20,621 nt of DNA, taken from contig DATLAN010000291.1 of NCBI GenBank assembly GCA_035527455.1, forward strand, positions 1 to 20,621. The letters run 5' to 3'. A program made the position numbers and the translations under genes. This DNA comes from DATLAN01 sp035527455. GTDB lineage: Bacteria; Planctomycetota; Planctomycetia; Pirellulales; Thermoguttaceae. The notes below the pieces were generated by a model. That model made no database searches, was not told the DNA's origin, and saw only the letters and a program-made list of their open reading frames with translations. Shown here one piece after another: positions 1 through 6,974 of this stretch (its first letter is position 1; each line of letters starts with the position of its first letter).

Positions 1-1
1 A

Positions 2-250
2 CTCTACCGGGGACTGGGCGCGGTGGTGGTCGGAGGGCTGGTGTGCTCGACGCTTTTCACACTCATCGTCGTGCCCTTGCTGTTCAGCCTCGTGCTCGAC
101 GTCAAGGCCCTCGTTGTCCACGCGTTTTCTCGAGGTTCAAGAACATCTGGCGGAGTCGATAGCAGCCACGGAGGAGGCGATCCATCACAATCCGGTCGCT
201 CCGGCTGCCTCGAAACCTGCTGGGAAATCCGGGAAGACCAAGAAACGTAA
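2..250 (+). CDS. RND-family efflux permease, C-terminal end (partial)
   Basis: The frame is open from base 2 and ends at TAA 248-250, so only the last ~82 residues are present. The segment GGLVCSTLFTLIVVPLLFSL is the classic last transmembrane helix of resistance-nodulation-division (AcrB/CusA-type) inner-membrane pumps, which export drugs, metals or other compounds using the proton gradient. After the helix comes a hydrophilic cytoplasmic tail of ~45 residues rich in Gly, Ser and Asp, longer than the tail of many family members. The substrate cannot be told from this part. The next start codon lies 15 bp downstream, suggesting that an operon once continued into the decayed gene at 266. Family assignment is fairly sure from the helix motif; the subfamily is not. 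Confidence 0.75.
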   Translation, partial: LYRGLGAVVVGGLVCSTLFTLIVVPLLFSLVLDVKALVVHAFSRGSRTSGGVDSSHGGGDPSQSGRSGCLETCWEIREDQET

Positions 251-252
251 AG

Positions 253-600
253 AAGGAGCGACGAGATGAAGCGAGTACTGTCTTATTTGTGCATTGCGAC
301 GGCCGCGGGCCGTTTGGCCTCTCCTGGACCGCCTGGCCGCTCTACGGCGGCTACAGCCAGACGACCACGGCTGCGTCGGCGGGGCTGTGGGTGCATGAGT
401 TCAACCACCGCTTCCTCGACGGGCTCGAGAACCACTTGGGTGTGCAGTTGTCAAGGTCGCATTCGCTGGGGCAACTGGGATTTGCCCCGGGCCACAACCT
501 GGACGAGGGCTACTTCGCCGCGTACCGGTATCTCATCCGTCCGGCAATGTGGCGGCGGTTCACCATCACCGAACAGAACAAGCCGCTGGGGGCCCCACCC
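253..600 (+). pseudogene. Decayed gene: intact RBS and start joined to an out-of-frame fragment with an HEFNH motif
   Basis: An AAGGAG ribosome binding site (253-258) lies 7 bp before ATG 266, which begins MKRVLSYLCIATA, a plausible signal-peptide start. In that frame the sequence soon becomes Arg/Pro-rich and unlike a protein. Protein-like sequence resumes in the next frame (read from ~290): a Trp/Tyr-rich stretch with WVHEFNHRFLDGLENH (about 391-438), then GHNLDEGYFAAYRYLIRPAMWRRF up to ~570. HEFNH fits the HExxH zinc-metallopeptidase pattern. No stop closes this frame before it becomes antisense to the sulfatase. I read this as the start of one gene fused by an internal deletion to a truncated internal piece, either of the same gene or of another. 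The family is not recognised. The position directly after an RND pump gene may be the old operon slot. Confidence 0.5.
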
Positions 601-606
601 CCTTGG

Positions 607-1944
607 TCACCCCGGCCGCTTGCGTTCCCGTTCTTGGCCGGTTACTTCGCGATTGTCGTTTGGACGCCCCGGCCACCAGGCGTCGAGCTTCGTAAGCAGC
701 CGTTTCACCTGCTCGGGCTGCCGGCCGGCCTGATCGGCGTTCTCGTGCGGGTCTTCGGCCAGATCGTACAACTGGGCCTTGTTCTCGGTGACGTTCGGCG
801 CTCGCGGAACGATCAGCTTCCACCGGCCTTCGATGCACCAGCGATACTCCAGATTCGAAGCCGGGTCGTGGATGTCGATCGCGTTGTGGGTGAAGATCTC
901 GCCGAAGATGGCCTCGCGCTTCTGAAGCGCGGCCCGATCCAACAGACTGACGCCCTGCATCGACTCGGTCGGCTCCAGCCCGCAGGCGGCCAGGATCGTG
1001 GGGGCCAGGTCGATGCTGATCGCAGGCGTTTGGGCGTCGCGTGCCGGTTCGATCCGCTTCGGCCAGCGGAGCATGATCGGCGTGCGGATGCCGCCTTCGT
1101 TGGGCGATCGCTTCGAGCGCGGGGCGTAATTGCCCGCGTCGGGCTGCTGGATCCAGCCGTTGTCGGTCACGAACACCACCAGCGTGTTCTCCGCCAGGCC
1201 CTTGCGATCCAAGTGGCCCAGCAGTTCCCCGCAGGTCTGGTCGAACCACTCGCACATGGCCCAGTATCGGGCGACGTGGATCGAATCGGTCTTGTCCCGG
1301 TATTTCGCCAGCAGGGCTTCCGGCGGGTTGTGGGGCGCGTGGGGAAGGAACGGGGCATACCAGATGAAGAAGGGCCGATCGCCCGCACTCTTGATGAAAT
1401 CGAAGATCGGCTCGAGTCCCTCGCGGCCGATCTTCAACCCCGCGTCGCCGTGCCGCCCGCCCCGGGCCGGATCGCCGTGGGTCATGCCCGAGGTGAAACC
1501 GCCGCGGCTGTGGTTCCCTTCCCACCACTTGCCCGTCTGAAAGCTGACGTATCCCCGCGTGGCCAACACCCGCGGCAGCGTGGGGACCTGGTCGATGTAG
1601 TCGATCTGCTGCTGTCGTTGGCGGAGGAACTCGGCCTGGGGAATCCCGTTGGGCGGATCGTTGCTGGTGATCTTGTGCTGGTGCGGATACAGCCCGGTGG
1701 CCAGCGTCGCCAGGCTGGGCCGGCAGAGGCTCGAGGGGACGTATCCCCGCGTGAAGACCAGGCTCTGCGAGGCGAGCCGGTCGAGGTTCGGCGTCTGGAT
1801 GACCGGATGGCCCATGAAGCCGAAATCGCCCCAGGCCTGATCGTCGCCGATGATCATCACCACGTTGGGCCCTTCGGCCGCGGCGGTCGCCGTGCCCGGG
1901 GCCAGAAGCAAACTCACGCCCAATACCCAGCGGATGTCGTTCAT
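607..1944 (-). CDS. Secreted sulfatase (type I, formylglycine-dependent), GKWW subgroup
   Basis: The product is a 445-residue type I sulfatase that should hydrolyse sulfate esters, probably on an algal or host polysaccharide, outside the cytoplasm. A signal peptide covers about residues 1-23. Metal ligands are at GDD (33-35). The activation motif SLCRPSLATLATG places the cysteine to be converted to formylglycine at position 74. The usual GKWH motif reads GKWW here (138-141), and the later SDHG motif reads TDNG (260-263); I recall this combination from a sulfatase subgroup common in planctomycetes. The start at 1944 was chosen over upstream ATG 2013 because it precedes the signal peptide and has GAGGGA at RBS distance. 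A promoter lies at 2038-2067. The gene is convergent with the decayed gene upstream in the window. The substrate is unknown and no maturase is present here. Confidence 0.93.
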   Translation of the reverse strand: MNDIRWVLGVSLLLAPGTATAAAEGPNVVMIIGDDQAWGDFGFMGHPVIQTPNLDRLASQSLVFTRGYVPSSLCRPSLATLATGLYPHQHKITSNDPPNGIPQAEFLRQRQQQIDYIDQVPTLPRVLATRGYVSFQTGKWWEGNHSRGGFTSGMTHGDPARGGRHGDAGLKIGREGLEPIFDFIKSAGDRPFFIWYAPFLPHAPHNPPEALLAKYRDKTDSIHVARYWAMCEWFDQTCGELLGHLDRKGLAENTLVVFVTDNGWIQQPDAGNYAPRSKRSPNEGGIRTPIMLRWPKRIEPARDAQTPAISIDLAPTILAACGLEPTESMQGVSLLDRAALQKREAIFGEIFTHNAIDIHDPASNLEYRWCIEGRWKLIVPRAPNVTENKAQLYDLAEDPHENADQAGRQPEQVKRLLTKLDAWWPGRPNDNREVTGQERERKRPG

Positions 1945-2037
1945 TGCGGTTCCCTCGGTCTGTTTCTTGGTGGTCGACTGGTCGCTTGACGTCTCGCGGT
2001 TGTCCTGAAGCAACCTTGTTTGTGGATAACCGCTTCA

Positions 2038-2067
2038 ATTAGAGCCTGGGCCCGATGCGGTTGTCAA
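2038..2067 (-). promoter_or_regulatory. Sigma70-type promoter of the 607-1944 sulfatase
   Basis: Read on the minus strand this is a perfect -35 TTGACA (2067-2062), an 18-bp spacer and a -10 TCTAAT (2043-2038, five of six consensus bases). The predicted transcript would start near 2031 and leave a leader of about 87 nt before the ATG at 1944. Confidence 0.65.
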
Positions 2068-2713
2068 GAATCGAGGTTCCGTGAACGCCTCGCCAAAATG
2101 TCCGGTCGGAGGGCGACGTCGCCGGCGGGAGTTTTGCGGAAAAACGGAACTCGCGCCGCTGCGGCCCCTCGATCCGGGGGTGACCGGCGGATTTGGGGTC
2201 GCCCGACCCGGCGAACCGATTCGACGCGATGGAACGCGATCGGCGACGTAAGTCTATTCCTGCCATAATGTTACGGCTGCACCGGACACGTCTTCCAAGA
2301 AGACGAATTGCGGCGTCGGGCCCGACGCTTTGGGCGCTGCTTCACGTGGCCGCCGGTCGGCTTGTTTCTCCGCGAGTGGGAAACCGGCCATAATAATACC
2401 TGATTACATTGACAAAAATGTGCCTACCTGCAAAATATACAGTAAAGGAGCGACCGACGCGAACACAAAGCAACCGGGGGCGCGAACGGCGGGGCGTATC
2501 CGTTCGGTTGGGCGGTTGCTTGGATATGCCTATTGAGCGTGGCGGGAGCCGGACCTGAGACGGGCAACGAGATAGAAGGGATTTTTTGGGGACTTCGCTG
2601 GCTTACGGTCGTGACGCAGCAAGTTCCGACAGACGTGATCGCTTGCTCCCCCTGGTAGTGGCCGCGCCTTCGCACGATGCGGAGGTGCGGCCTGTTTTTT
2701 TGCCGGTGAGGGT
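2068..2713. other. Long intergenic stretch without a recognisable gene; contains an AT-rich island
   Basis: Open frames here are short, Arg/Pro/Ser-rich and unlike proteins. Around 2385-2450 the base composition drops abruptly to AT-rich in a GC-rich setting, with CATAAT (2389-2394), TTGACA (2409-2414) and TATACA (2436-2441). The last two are 21 bp apart, too far for a standard promoter. No tRNA, inverted-repeat pair or transposase remnant was seen. It may hold the methyltransferase promoter or be the scar of a lost gene. Confidence 0.4.
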
Positions 2714-2740
2714 ACGGCGGACAAGTCCGCCCGCTAAACG
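2714..2740 (+). repeat. REP-like hairpin element, variant copy
   Basis: This is a diverged copy of the repeat also found at 8173, 11786, 11841 and 14320. The stem is GGCGGAC-AA-GTCCGCC followed by the shared tail CGCTAAACG. Relative to the other copies (GGCGGGC-AA-GCCCGCC), the sixth stem base is G to A and its partner is C to T, so pairing is kept. It lies about 90 bp upstream of the methyltransferase start. Confidence 0.8.
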
Positions 2741-2826
2741 GTCCTCGTACGCGTACCGGGCATGGTATTGCGAACCGGCGCGAGCCGTCTTGCCAGAAAG
2801 CGCCGTCGCGTGGACAATGGGCACGC

Positions 2827-5271
2827 ATGGAAGTGACCCACTCGCCACGCGGCCTTGCGCCCGGGAAGAACTTTTCGCCGGAATCTCTCGCGCACGACTT
2901 CGGCGCCGGGACCGAAACGGCCGGGCTGGGCTCGAGGACCTTCTACGACGCCGTCCGTCGGGCCGAAAGCCCATCCGCTTCCGCGGCGCTGCGGCAGTGG
3001 AAAACGCTCTTCGGAAGGGCCTGCGGCCGGGATCCGGATCGGCCCTCGGATGCCGTCGGAAAGCTTGCCCGGTGCTACGGCCTTTCGACCGCAGCGCTGA
3101 AACCGGACGCGCTGCTCTTCGCGTTGCACACCTATTACGCCACGGTCGTCAAGCTGTTGCTCGGCCAGATCATGGCCCACACTCTCGGGCGAACCGCGCC
3201 GGCCGAGCGAATCCTGCAGGCCGACACGAACGAGCGGCTTCGACGCGAGACGGAAGCGCTGGTCGCCGGCCGCGTTCTCGATCCCTTGGAAGCGGTCGAC
3301 TTCTTCGGCGACGATCCCTTCGGCTGGTACACGGCCGCGTGGTCCCCGGAAGTCGCCCGGCTGATCCGGCAGCTGGCCGAGGCGGTGGCGGAGTACGACG
3401 GCGAATCATTCCCACGGACTCGAGAACACGGCGGAGGCGACCTGCTGGGATCGCTCTACCAGCAACTCTTTCCCGGACGACTCCGGCACGAGCTGGGCGA
3501 GTATTACACGCCGGACTGGCTCGCCGAGCACGTGCTGGATGTGGCCGGATACTCGGGCGAGCCTGGGCAGCGGCTGTTGGACCCGGCCTGTGGTTCCGGC
3601 ACCTTCCTGCTGAAGGCCATCCGCCGCGTGCGGGCGTGGCACGAAGCCAGCGGCGAATCTTCCCCGCAAACCGACGGCGAGTTCTGCCGCCGCATCTTCG
3701 CCGACGTGGCCGGCTATGACCTCAATCCCCTGGCCGTGCTGACTGCGAAAGCGAACTACCTGATCGCCGTGCGCGACCTGTTGCCCCGGGCCGGCCGCAT
3801 CGAGATCCCGGTGTGGCTTTGCGACTCGATCCTCGATGGTCCGCCGTCGGCCGGGCATCCTCCCCAGCGGTTCGACTACGTGGTGGGCAACCCGCCGTGG
3901 ATCGCCTGGGACAATCTGCCGGAAGACTACCGCCGGGCGACCAGGCCGCTGTGGGAGCGTTACGGCCTTTTTTCCCTCTCGGGCAACGAGGCCCGGCACG
4001 GCGGCGGCAAGAAGGACCTTTCCATGCTGATGATGTACGCCGGCGCCGACCGATATCTGAAGCCCGGCGGACGGCTGGCCATGGTCGTCACGCAGACGCT
4101 GTTCCAGACGAAGGGGGCCGGCGACGGATTCCGCCGCTTCCGGCTCGGCCCGGAGGGGGATTGGCTCGAGGTCTTGCGAGTGGACGACCTGGTGGCGCTT
4201 CGGCCGTTCAAGGACGCGACGAACTTCACCAGCACGATCCTGCTCCGTCGCGGCGCCCCCACGCAATACCCGGTGCCTTACGTCAAGTGGACGCCTGACG
4301 GCGAAGGCTTCCGGCAGCGACAATACCGGGCGCAGCCGATCGATCCATCGCAGCCCGGCTCGCCGTGGTTCTTGCAGCCGGAAGAATGGACGACGGACCC
4401 GAGCGACCTGGTCGGGCCCTCCGATTACACGGGCTATCTGGGCGCCAACACCGGCGGGGCCAACGGCGTTTACTGGCTCGAAATCCTCGACCGCTGCGAC
4501 GACGTACAACACGGCGGCGGCGTGCGGGTGCGGAACCTCGCGCGGAAGAGCAAACGGGAGATCGAGTCGGTCGAAGTGGTGATCGAGCCGCACTTGCTCT
4601 ATCCGCTGGTGCGTTGGGCCGACGTGGCCCGGTTTCGAGCCGTGCCCTCGGCCCACATCCTGCTGGCTCAAGACGTCGACACCCGCACTGGCATCGACGC
4701 GGCCGTGATGCGGCGCGACTATCCGCGGACCCTCGAGTACCTGGGGCGATTCGAGCGCCTGTTGCGGAGCCGGGCGGCCTATAAGCGATATCAGAACAAC
4801 AAGGCGTTCTATTCGATGTACAACGTCGGCCGCTACACGGTGGCTCCGATCAAGGTCGTCTGGCGGCGGATGGACCGGCGGATCAACGCGGCGGTCGTCG
4901 AGCCGGTCGACGACCCGGTGCTCGGTCCGCGGCCGGTGGTTCCGCAGGAGACGTGCGTGTTGATCGCGTGCGACTCGTCGGCCGAGGCGCATTACGTGTG
5001 TGCGGTGTTGAACAGTTCGATCGTCGGCTTCCTGGTCACCGCCCACAGCGTATGCGGCGGCAAGGGTTTTGGCACGCCCGGCATGTTGGATTTCGTCAAG
5101 CTGCGGCGTTTCGACCCCGACGACCCGCGGCACCAGGAGTTGGCGGCGTGCAGCCGGGAAGCCCACCGGATGGTCGCCGAAGCAGTCGCCCCCGATCTCG
5201 TTCAGCACCGCATCGACCAGTTGGCCGGGCAGTTGTGGAACTTGAAGCCCGGCGAATTGGAGATCCCATAA
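2827..5271 (+). CDS. N6-adenine DNA methyltransferase (Eco57I/type IIG-like), no nuclease seen
   Basis: The 814-residue protein transfers methyl from S-adenosylmethionine to adenine in a specific DNA site. Motifs in order: LGEYYTPDWLAEHVL (around 223-237), which precedes the SAM fold in type I/IIG methylases; SAM-binding motif I DPACGSGTF (252-260); catalytic motif IV NPPW (355-358) within VVGNPPWIAW. The C-terminal ~320 residues probably hold target recognition. Relatives I recall are near 1000 residues with an N-terminal nuclease-like part; here the protein begins at what looks like the linker after that part. ATG 2827 has no clear Shine-Dalgarno. The frame is open back to a TGA at 2707, but that stretch includes the REP-like element. 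No separate nuclease or specificity gene lies nearby, so it may be a solitary methylase or a truncated type IIG enzyme. The dehydrogenase follows after 65 bp. Confidence 0.9.
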   Translation: MEVTHSPRGLAPGKNFSPESLAHDFGAGTETAGLGSRTFYDAVRRAESPSASAALRQWKTLFGRACGRDPDRPSDAVGKLARCYGLSTAALKPDALLFALHTYYATVVKLLLGQIMAHTLGRTAPAERILQADTNERLRRETEALVAGRVLDPLEAVDFFGDDPFGWYTAAWSPEVARLIRQLAEAVAEYDGESFPRTREHGGGDLLGSLYQQLFPGRLRHELGEYYTPDWLAEHVLDVAGYSGEPGQRLLDPACGSGTFLLKAIRRVRAWHEASGESSPQTDGEFCRRIFADVAGYDLNPLAVLTAKANYLIAVRDLLPRAGRIEIPVWLCDSILDGPPSAGHPPQRFDYVVGNPPWIAWDNLPEDYRRATRPLWERYGLFSLSGNEARHGGGKKDLSMLMMYAGADRYLKPGGRLAMVVTQTLFQTKGAGDGFRRFRLGPEGDWLEVLRVDDLVALRPFKDATNFTSTILLRRGAPTQYPVPYVKWTPDGEGFRQRQYRAQPIDPSQPGSPWFLQPEEWTTDPSDLVGPSDYTGYLGANTGGANGVYWLEILDRCDDVQHGGGVRVRNLARKSKREIESVEVVIEPHLLYPLVRWADVARFRAVPSAHILLAQDVDTRTGIDAAVMRRDYPRTLEYLGRFERLLRSRAAYKRYQNNKAFYSMYNVGRYTVAPIKVVWRRMDRRINAAVVEPVDDPVLGPRPVVPQETCVLIACDSSAEAHYVCAVLNSSIVGFLVTAHSVCGGKGFGTPGMLDFVKLRRFDPDDPRHQELAACSREAHRMVAEAVAPDLVQHRIDQLAGQLWNLKPGELEIP

Positions 5272-5291
5272 AGCCGCGACCGTTGGTCGCG

Positions 5292-5329
5292 CCCCGTAAT
5301 CCCCAGCCCCCAGCCCCCAATCCCCAATA
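5292..5329. repeat. C-rich tract (G-quadruplex motif on the minus strand)
   Basis: Runs of four and five C are separated by AG, AAT or GTAAT, for example CCCCAGCCCCCAGCCCCC. The complementary strand reads as GGGG/GGGGG runs joined by ATT or CT, the same vocabulary as the G-rich tracts at 7998-8164 and 14225-14260. It occupies most of the gap between the methyltransferase stop and the dehydrogenase start. Confidence 0.7.
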
Positions 5330-5336
5330 CAACCCC

Positions 5337-6332
5337 ATGACCAAGAAACCCCACGTCATCATCACCGACTTCATCCACGACGAACTGGAACCCGAGCGGC
5401 GCGTTCTGGGCGAAACGGCCGACGTCTCGGCCCTGGGTGCCCACGACGAGGAGGAGTTGATCGGCCGCGTCGATGGGGCCGACGGGCTGATCGTGTATCA
5501 CGAGGTCTCCGTTTCGCGGCGGACGATCGAGCGGCTTTCGCGGTGTCGGCTGATCGTTCGGGCGGGCGTGGGATTCGACAACGTGGACGGCCCGTTCGCC
5601 CGGCAGCGAGGCATCCCCCTGGCCACCGTGCCCGATTACGGCTCCGAAGAGGTGGCCGATTCGGCCATCGCCATGGCGTTGTCGTTGACCCGGGGCGTCC
5701 ACTTCCTCGACGCGCGGCTCAGGGCGGCTCAAGGCGATTGGTCGTACTTGCAGGTCGTGCCGTTGGTGCGTCTGCGGCGGCGGGTGTTCGGCGTGGTCGG
5801 TCTGGGGCGGATCGGTTCGGCCACCGCACTTCGGGCGAAAGCGCTGGGGATGGACGTCGTGTTTTACGATCCCTACAAGCCCGACGGCTACGACAAGGCC
5901 CTGGGCATCCGGCGGTTGGAGACGATCGAGGAGTTGCTGGCCGAATCGCTTGTCGTGAGCATCCACTGCCCCTTGAGCGAAGAGACGCGGCACATGATCG
6001 ACGCGGCGGCCTTGGCCCGGATGCCGCAGGGGTCCTACCTGGTGAACACGGCCCGCGGTGGCGTGGTCGACGTCTACGCGGTGCTCGACGCGATCGTTTC
6101 GGGCCAACTGGCCGGCGCCGCGATCGACGTGTTGGAGCACGAGCCGCCGCCGGACGACGATCCGCTGCTGGTGGCCTGGCGGGATCCGAGCCATCCGGCC
6201 CATTACCGGCTGATCCTCAACCCGCATTCGGCCTTCTACAGCGAAGAGGGGCTGATGGACATCCGCCTGAAGACGGCCGAGGCGTGTCGCCGGGCGCTGT
6301 TGGGGTCGCCGCTTCGCAACGTGGTGAATTGA
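5337..6332 (+). CDS. CtBP-type D-isomer 2-hydroxyacid dehydrogenase, NAD-binding
   Basis: The 331-residue cytoplasmic enzyme should reduce a 2-keto acid or oxidise a D-2-hydroxy acid with NAD(H). The Rossmann signature GLGRIG is at 155-160. The catalytic set is Arg240 (NTARGG), Glu269 (VLEHEP) and His297 (NPHSAF). YDPYKPDG (178-185), the NTARGGVVD loop and HSAFYSEEG near the end resemble the C-terminal-binding-protein branch more than true 3-phosphoglycerate dehydrogenase, and there is no ACT domain. The ATG at 5337 starts the family-typical N-terminus; the frame is open further upstream into the methyltransferase, but that part is antisense-like noise. The gene could be cotranscribed with the methyltransferase 65 bp upstream, with no evident functional link. 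Substrate unknown; an assignment as serA would be unsafe. Confidence 0.9.
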   Translation: MTKKPHVIITDFIHDELEPERRVLGETADVSALGAHDEEELIGRVDGADGLIVYHEVSVSRRTIERLSRCRLIVRAGVGFDNVDGPFARQRGIPLATVPDYGSEEVADSAIAMALSLTRGVHFLDARLRAAQGDWSYLQVVPLVRLRRRVFGVVGLGRIGSATALRAKALGMDVVFYDPYKPDGYDKALGIRRLETIEELLAESLVVSIHCPLSEETRHMIDAAALARMPQGSYLVNTARGGVVDVYAVLDAIVSGQLAGAAIDVLEHEPPPDDDPLLVAWRDPSHPAHYRLILNPHSAFYSEEGLMDIRLKTAEACRRALLGSPLRNVVN

Positions 6333-6340
6333 CAACCCAA

Positions 6341-6553
6341 CGTGGGGCACGTTTCCAACGTGCCAATACCCCAACGTGCCTTAACCCCAACGTGCCGGAA
6401 CCCCAACGTGCCTTAACCCCAACGTGCCTTAACCCCAACGTGCCGGAACCCCAACGTGCCGGAACCCCAACGTGCCAATACCCCAACGTGCCAATACCCC
6501 AACGTGCCGGAACCCAAAACCTGAAAGAAGGCACGTTGGAAACGTGCCCCACG
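6341..6553. repeat. 24-bp inverted repeat enclosing nine 16-bp tandem units
   Basis: The ends 6341-6364 and 6530-6553 are perfect reverse complements over 24 bp (outer end CGTGGGGCACG, inner end CAACGTGCC). Between them, 6365-6508 is nine contiguous 16-bp units of the form NNNACCCCAACGTGCC, where the first four bases are AATA, TTAA or GGAA in the order A-T-G-T-T-G-G-A-A. A 21-bp non-repeat stretch follows before the right arm. The unit core CAACGTGCC is also the inner end of the terminal repeat, so the array probably grew from it. The element fills the whole gap between the dehydrogenase and the convergent 75-residue gene. No open frame or transposase lies inside. Confidence 0.93.
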
Positions 6554-6554
6554 A

Positions 6555-6782
6555 CTACGCCCAATCCAGCCCGGTCTCTTTCTGGATGCGTTCCTCGAAG
6601 TTTCCCAACAGGCCGCCGATGACGTCCCAACTGCCGGCGCGGCGGATCTCGATGTCGCCCTGGCGGTTGATCCGGACCACGCTGTGCTCGCCGACGCCGG
6701 CCTTGCCGAGTTCCTCCGGGCTGAGTTCGTCGTCGCTGACCAATTTGGCGAGCGTGCCGCCGGACATCTCGATGAATTGCAT
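6555..6782 (-). CDS. Small conserved-looking hypothetical protein (75 aa)
   Basis: The 75-residue product begins MQFIEMSGGTLAKLVSDDE and ends in KETGLDWA. It is acidic and soluble-looking, without a signal peptide or membrane segment. The centre (HSVVRINRQGDIEIRR, about 33-48) looks like a short beta-hairpin, and a C-terminal helix, LLGNFEERIQKETG, follows. I do not recognise a named family and assign no function. ATG 6782 was chosen because the longer frame, starting at 6887, runs through the inverted-repeat element at 6840-6915. The RBS is weak (AAGGCAGAAG). It lies 192 bp downstream of rsmA on the same strand and could be transcribed with it unless the repeat terminates transcription. Confidence 0.7.
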   Translation of the reverse strand: MQFIEMSGGTLAKLVSDDELSPEELGKAGVGEHSVVRINRQGDIEIRRAGSWDVIGGLLGNFEERIQKETGLDWA

Positions 6783-6839
6783 GTTGCTTCTGCCTTGTTT
6801 GGGAGCGCTTGGTTCCAGACATCGTTGCGGCAAACTCTG

Positions 6840-6915
6840 GGGTGGCACGCCCAGAGGGACGAAGGGCGTGGTTCGGCGGGAAAACACGCCCTTCGTTCCT
6901 CAGGGCGTGCCACCC
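6840..6915. repeat. 31-bp inverted-repeat element, copy 1
   Basis: The left arm 6840-6870 (GGGTGGCACGCCC...) and right arm 6885-6915 are reverse complements over 31 bp with two mismatches and a 14-bp loop. The right arm is identical to the right arm of the copy at 9626-9702. It lies between rsmA and the 75-residue gene, where a transcript would fold into a long GC-rich hairpin. There is no internal coding sequence. Confidence 0.9.
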
Positions 6916-6974
6916 ACCGTGACATCCCAGACTTCAATGCCAAACCGCCGAAAAATCGTTTGATGCTAGTAGCA

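Noticed and set aside
289..1989. 566-codon open frame on the plus strand
   Set aside because: From 607 on it is antisense to the sulfatase, whose motifs are unmistakable. Only the first ~100 codons look like protein and are described as a remnant.
2409..2441. Promoter TTGACA ... TATACA in the AT-rich island
   Set aside because: The spacing is 21 bp and hexamers at 17-18 bp match poorly, so it is not listed as a promoter.
3406..5208. 600-codon minus-strand frame
   Set aside because: It is the GC-driven antisense shadow of the methyltransferase, rich in Arg/His/Pro/Val and without motifs.
4953..5336. N-terminal extension of the dehydrogenase
   Set aside because: It overlaps the methyltransferase in another frame and is Arg-rich noise; the family-typical N-terminus begins at 5337.
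5337..6332. serA (3-phosphoglycerate dehydrogenase)
   Set aside because: There is no ACT or other regulatory domain, and motifs near the C-terminus fit the CtBP-like branch better.
6365..6508. CRISPR array
   Set aside because: Units are 16 bp and contiguous, with only a 4-base variable part; there are no spacers and no cas genes.
6783..6887. Longer version of the 75-residue protein
   Set aside because: The added residues are the translation of the 31-bp inverted-repeat element, so the start was placed at 6782.
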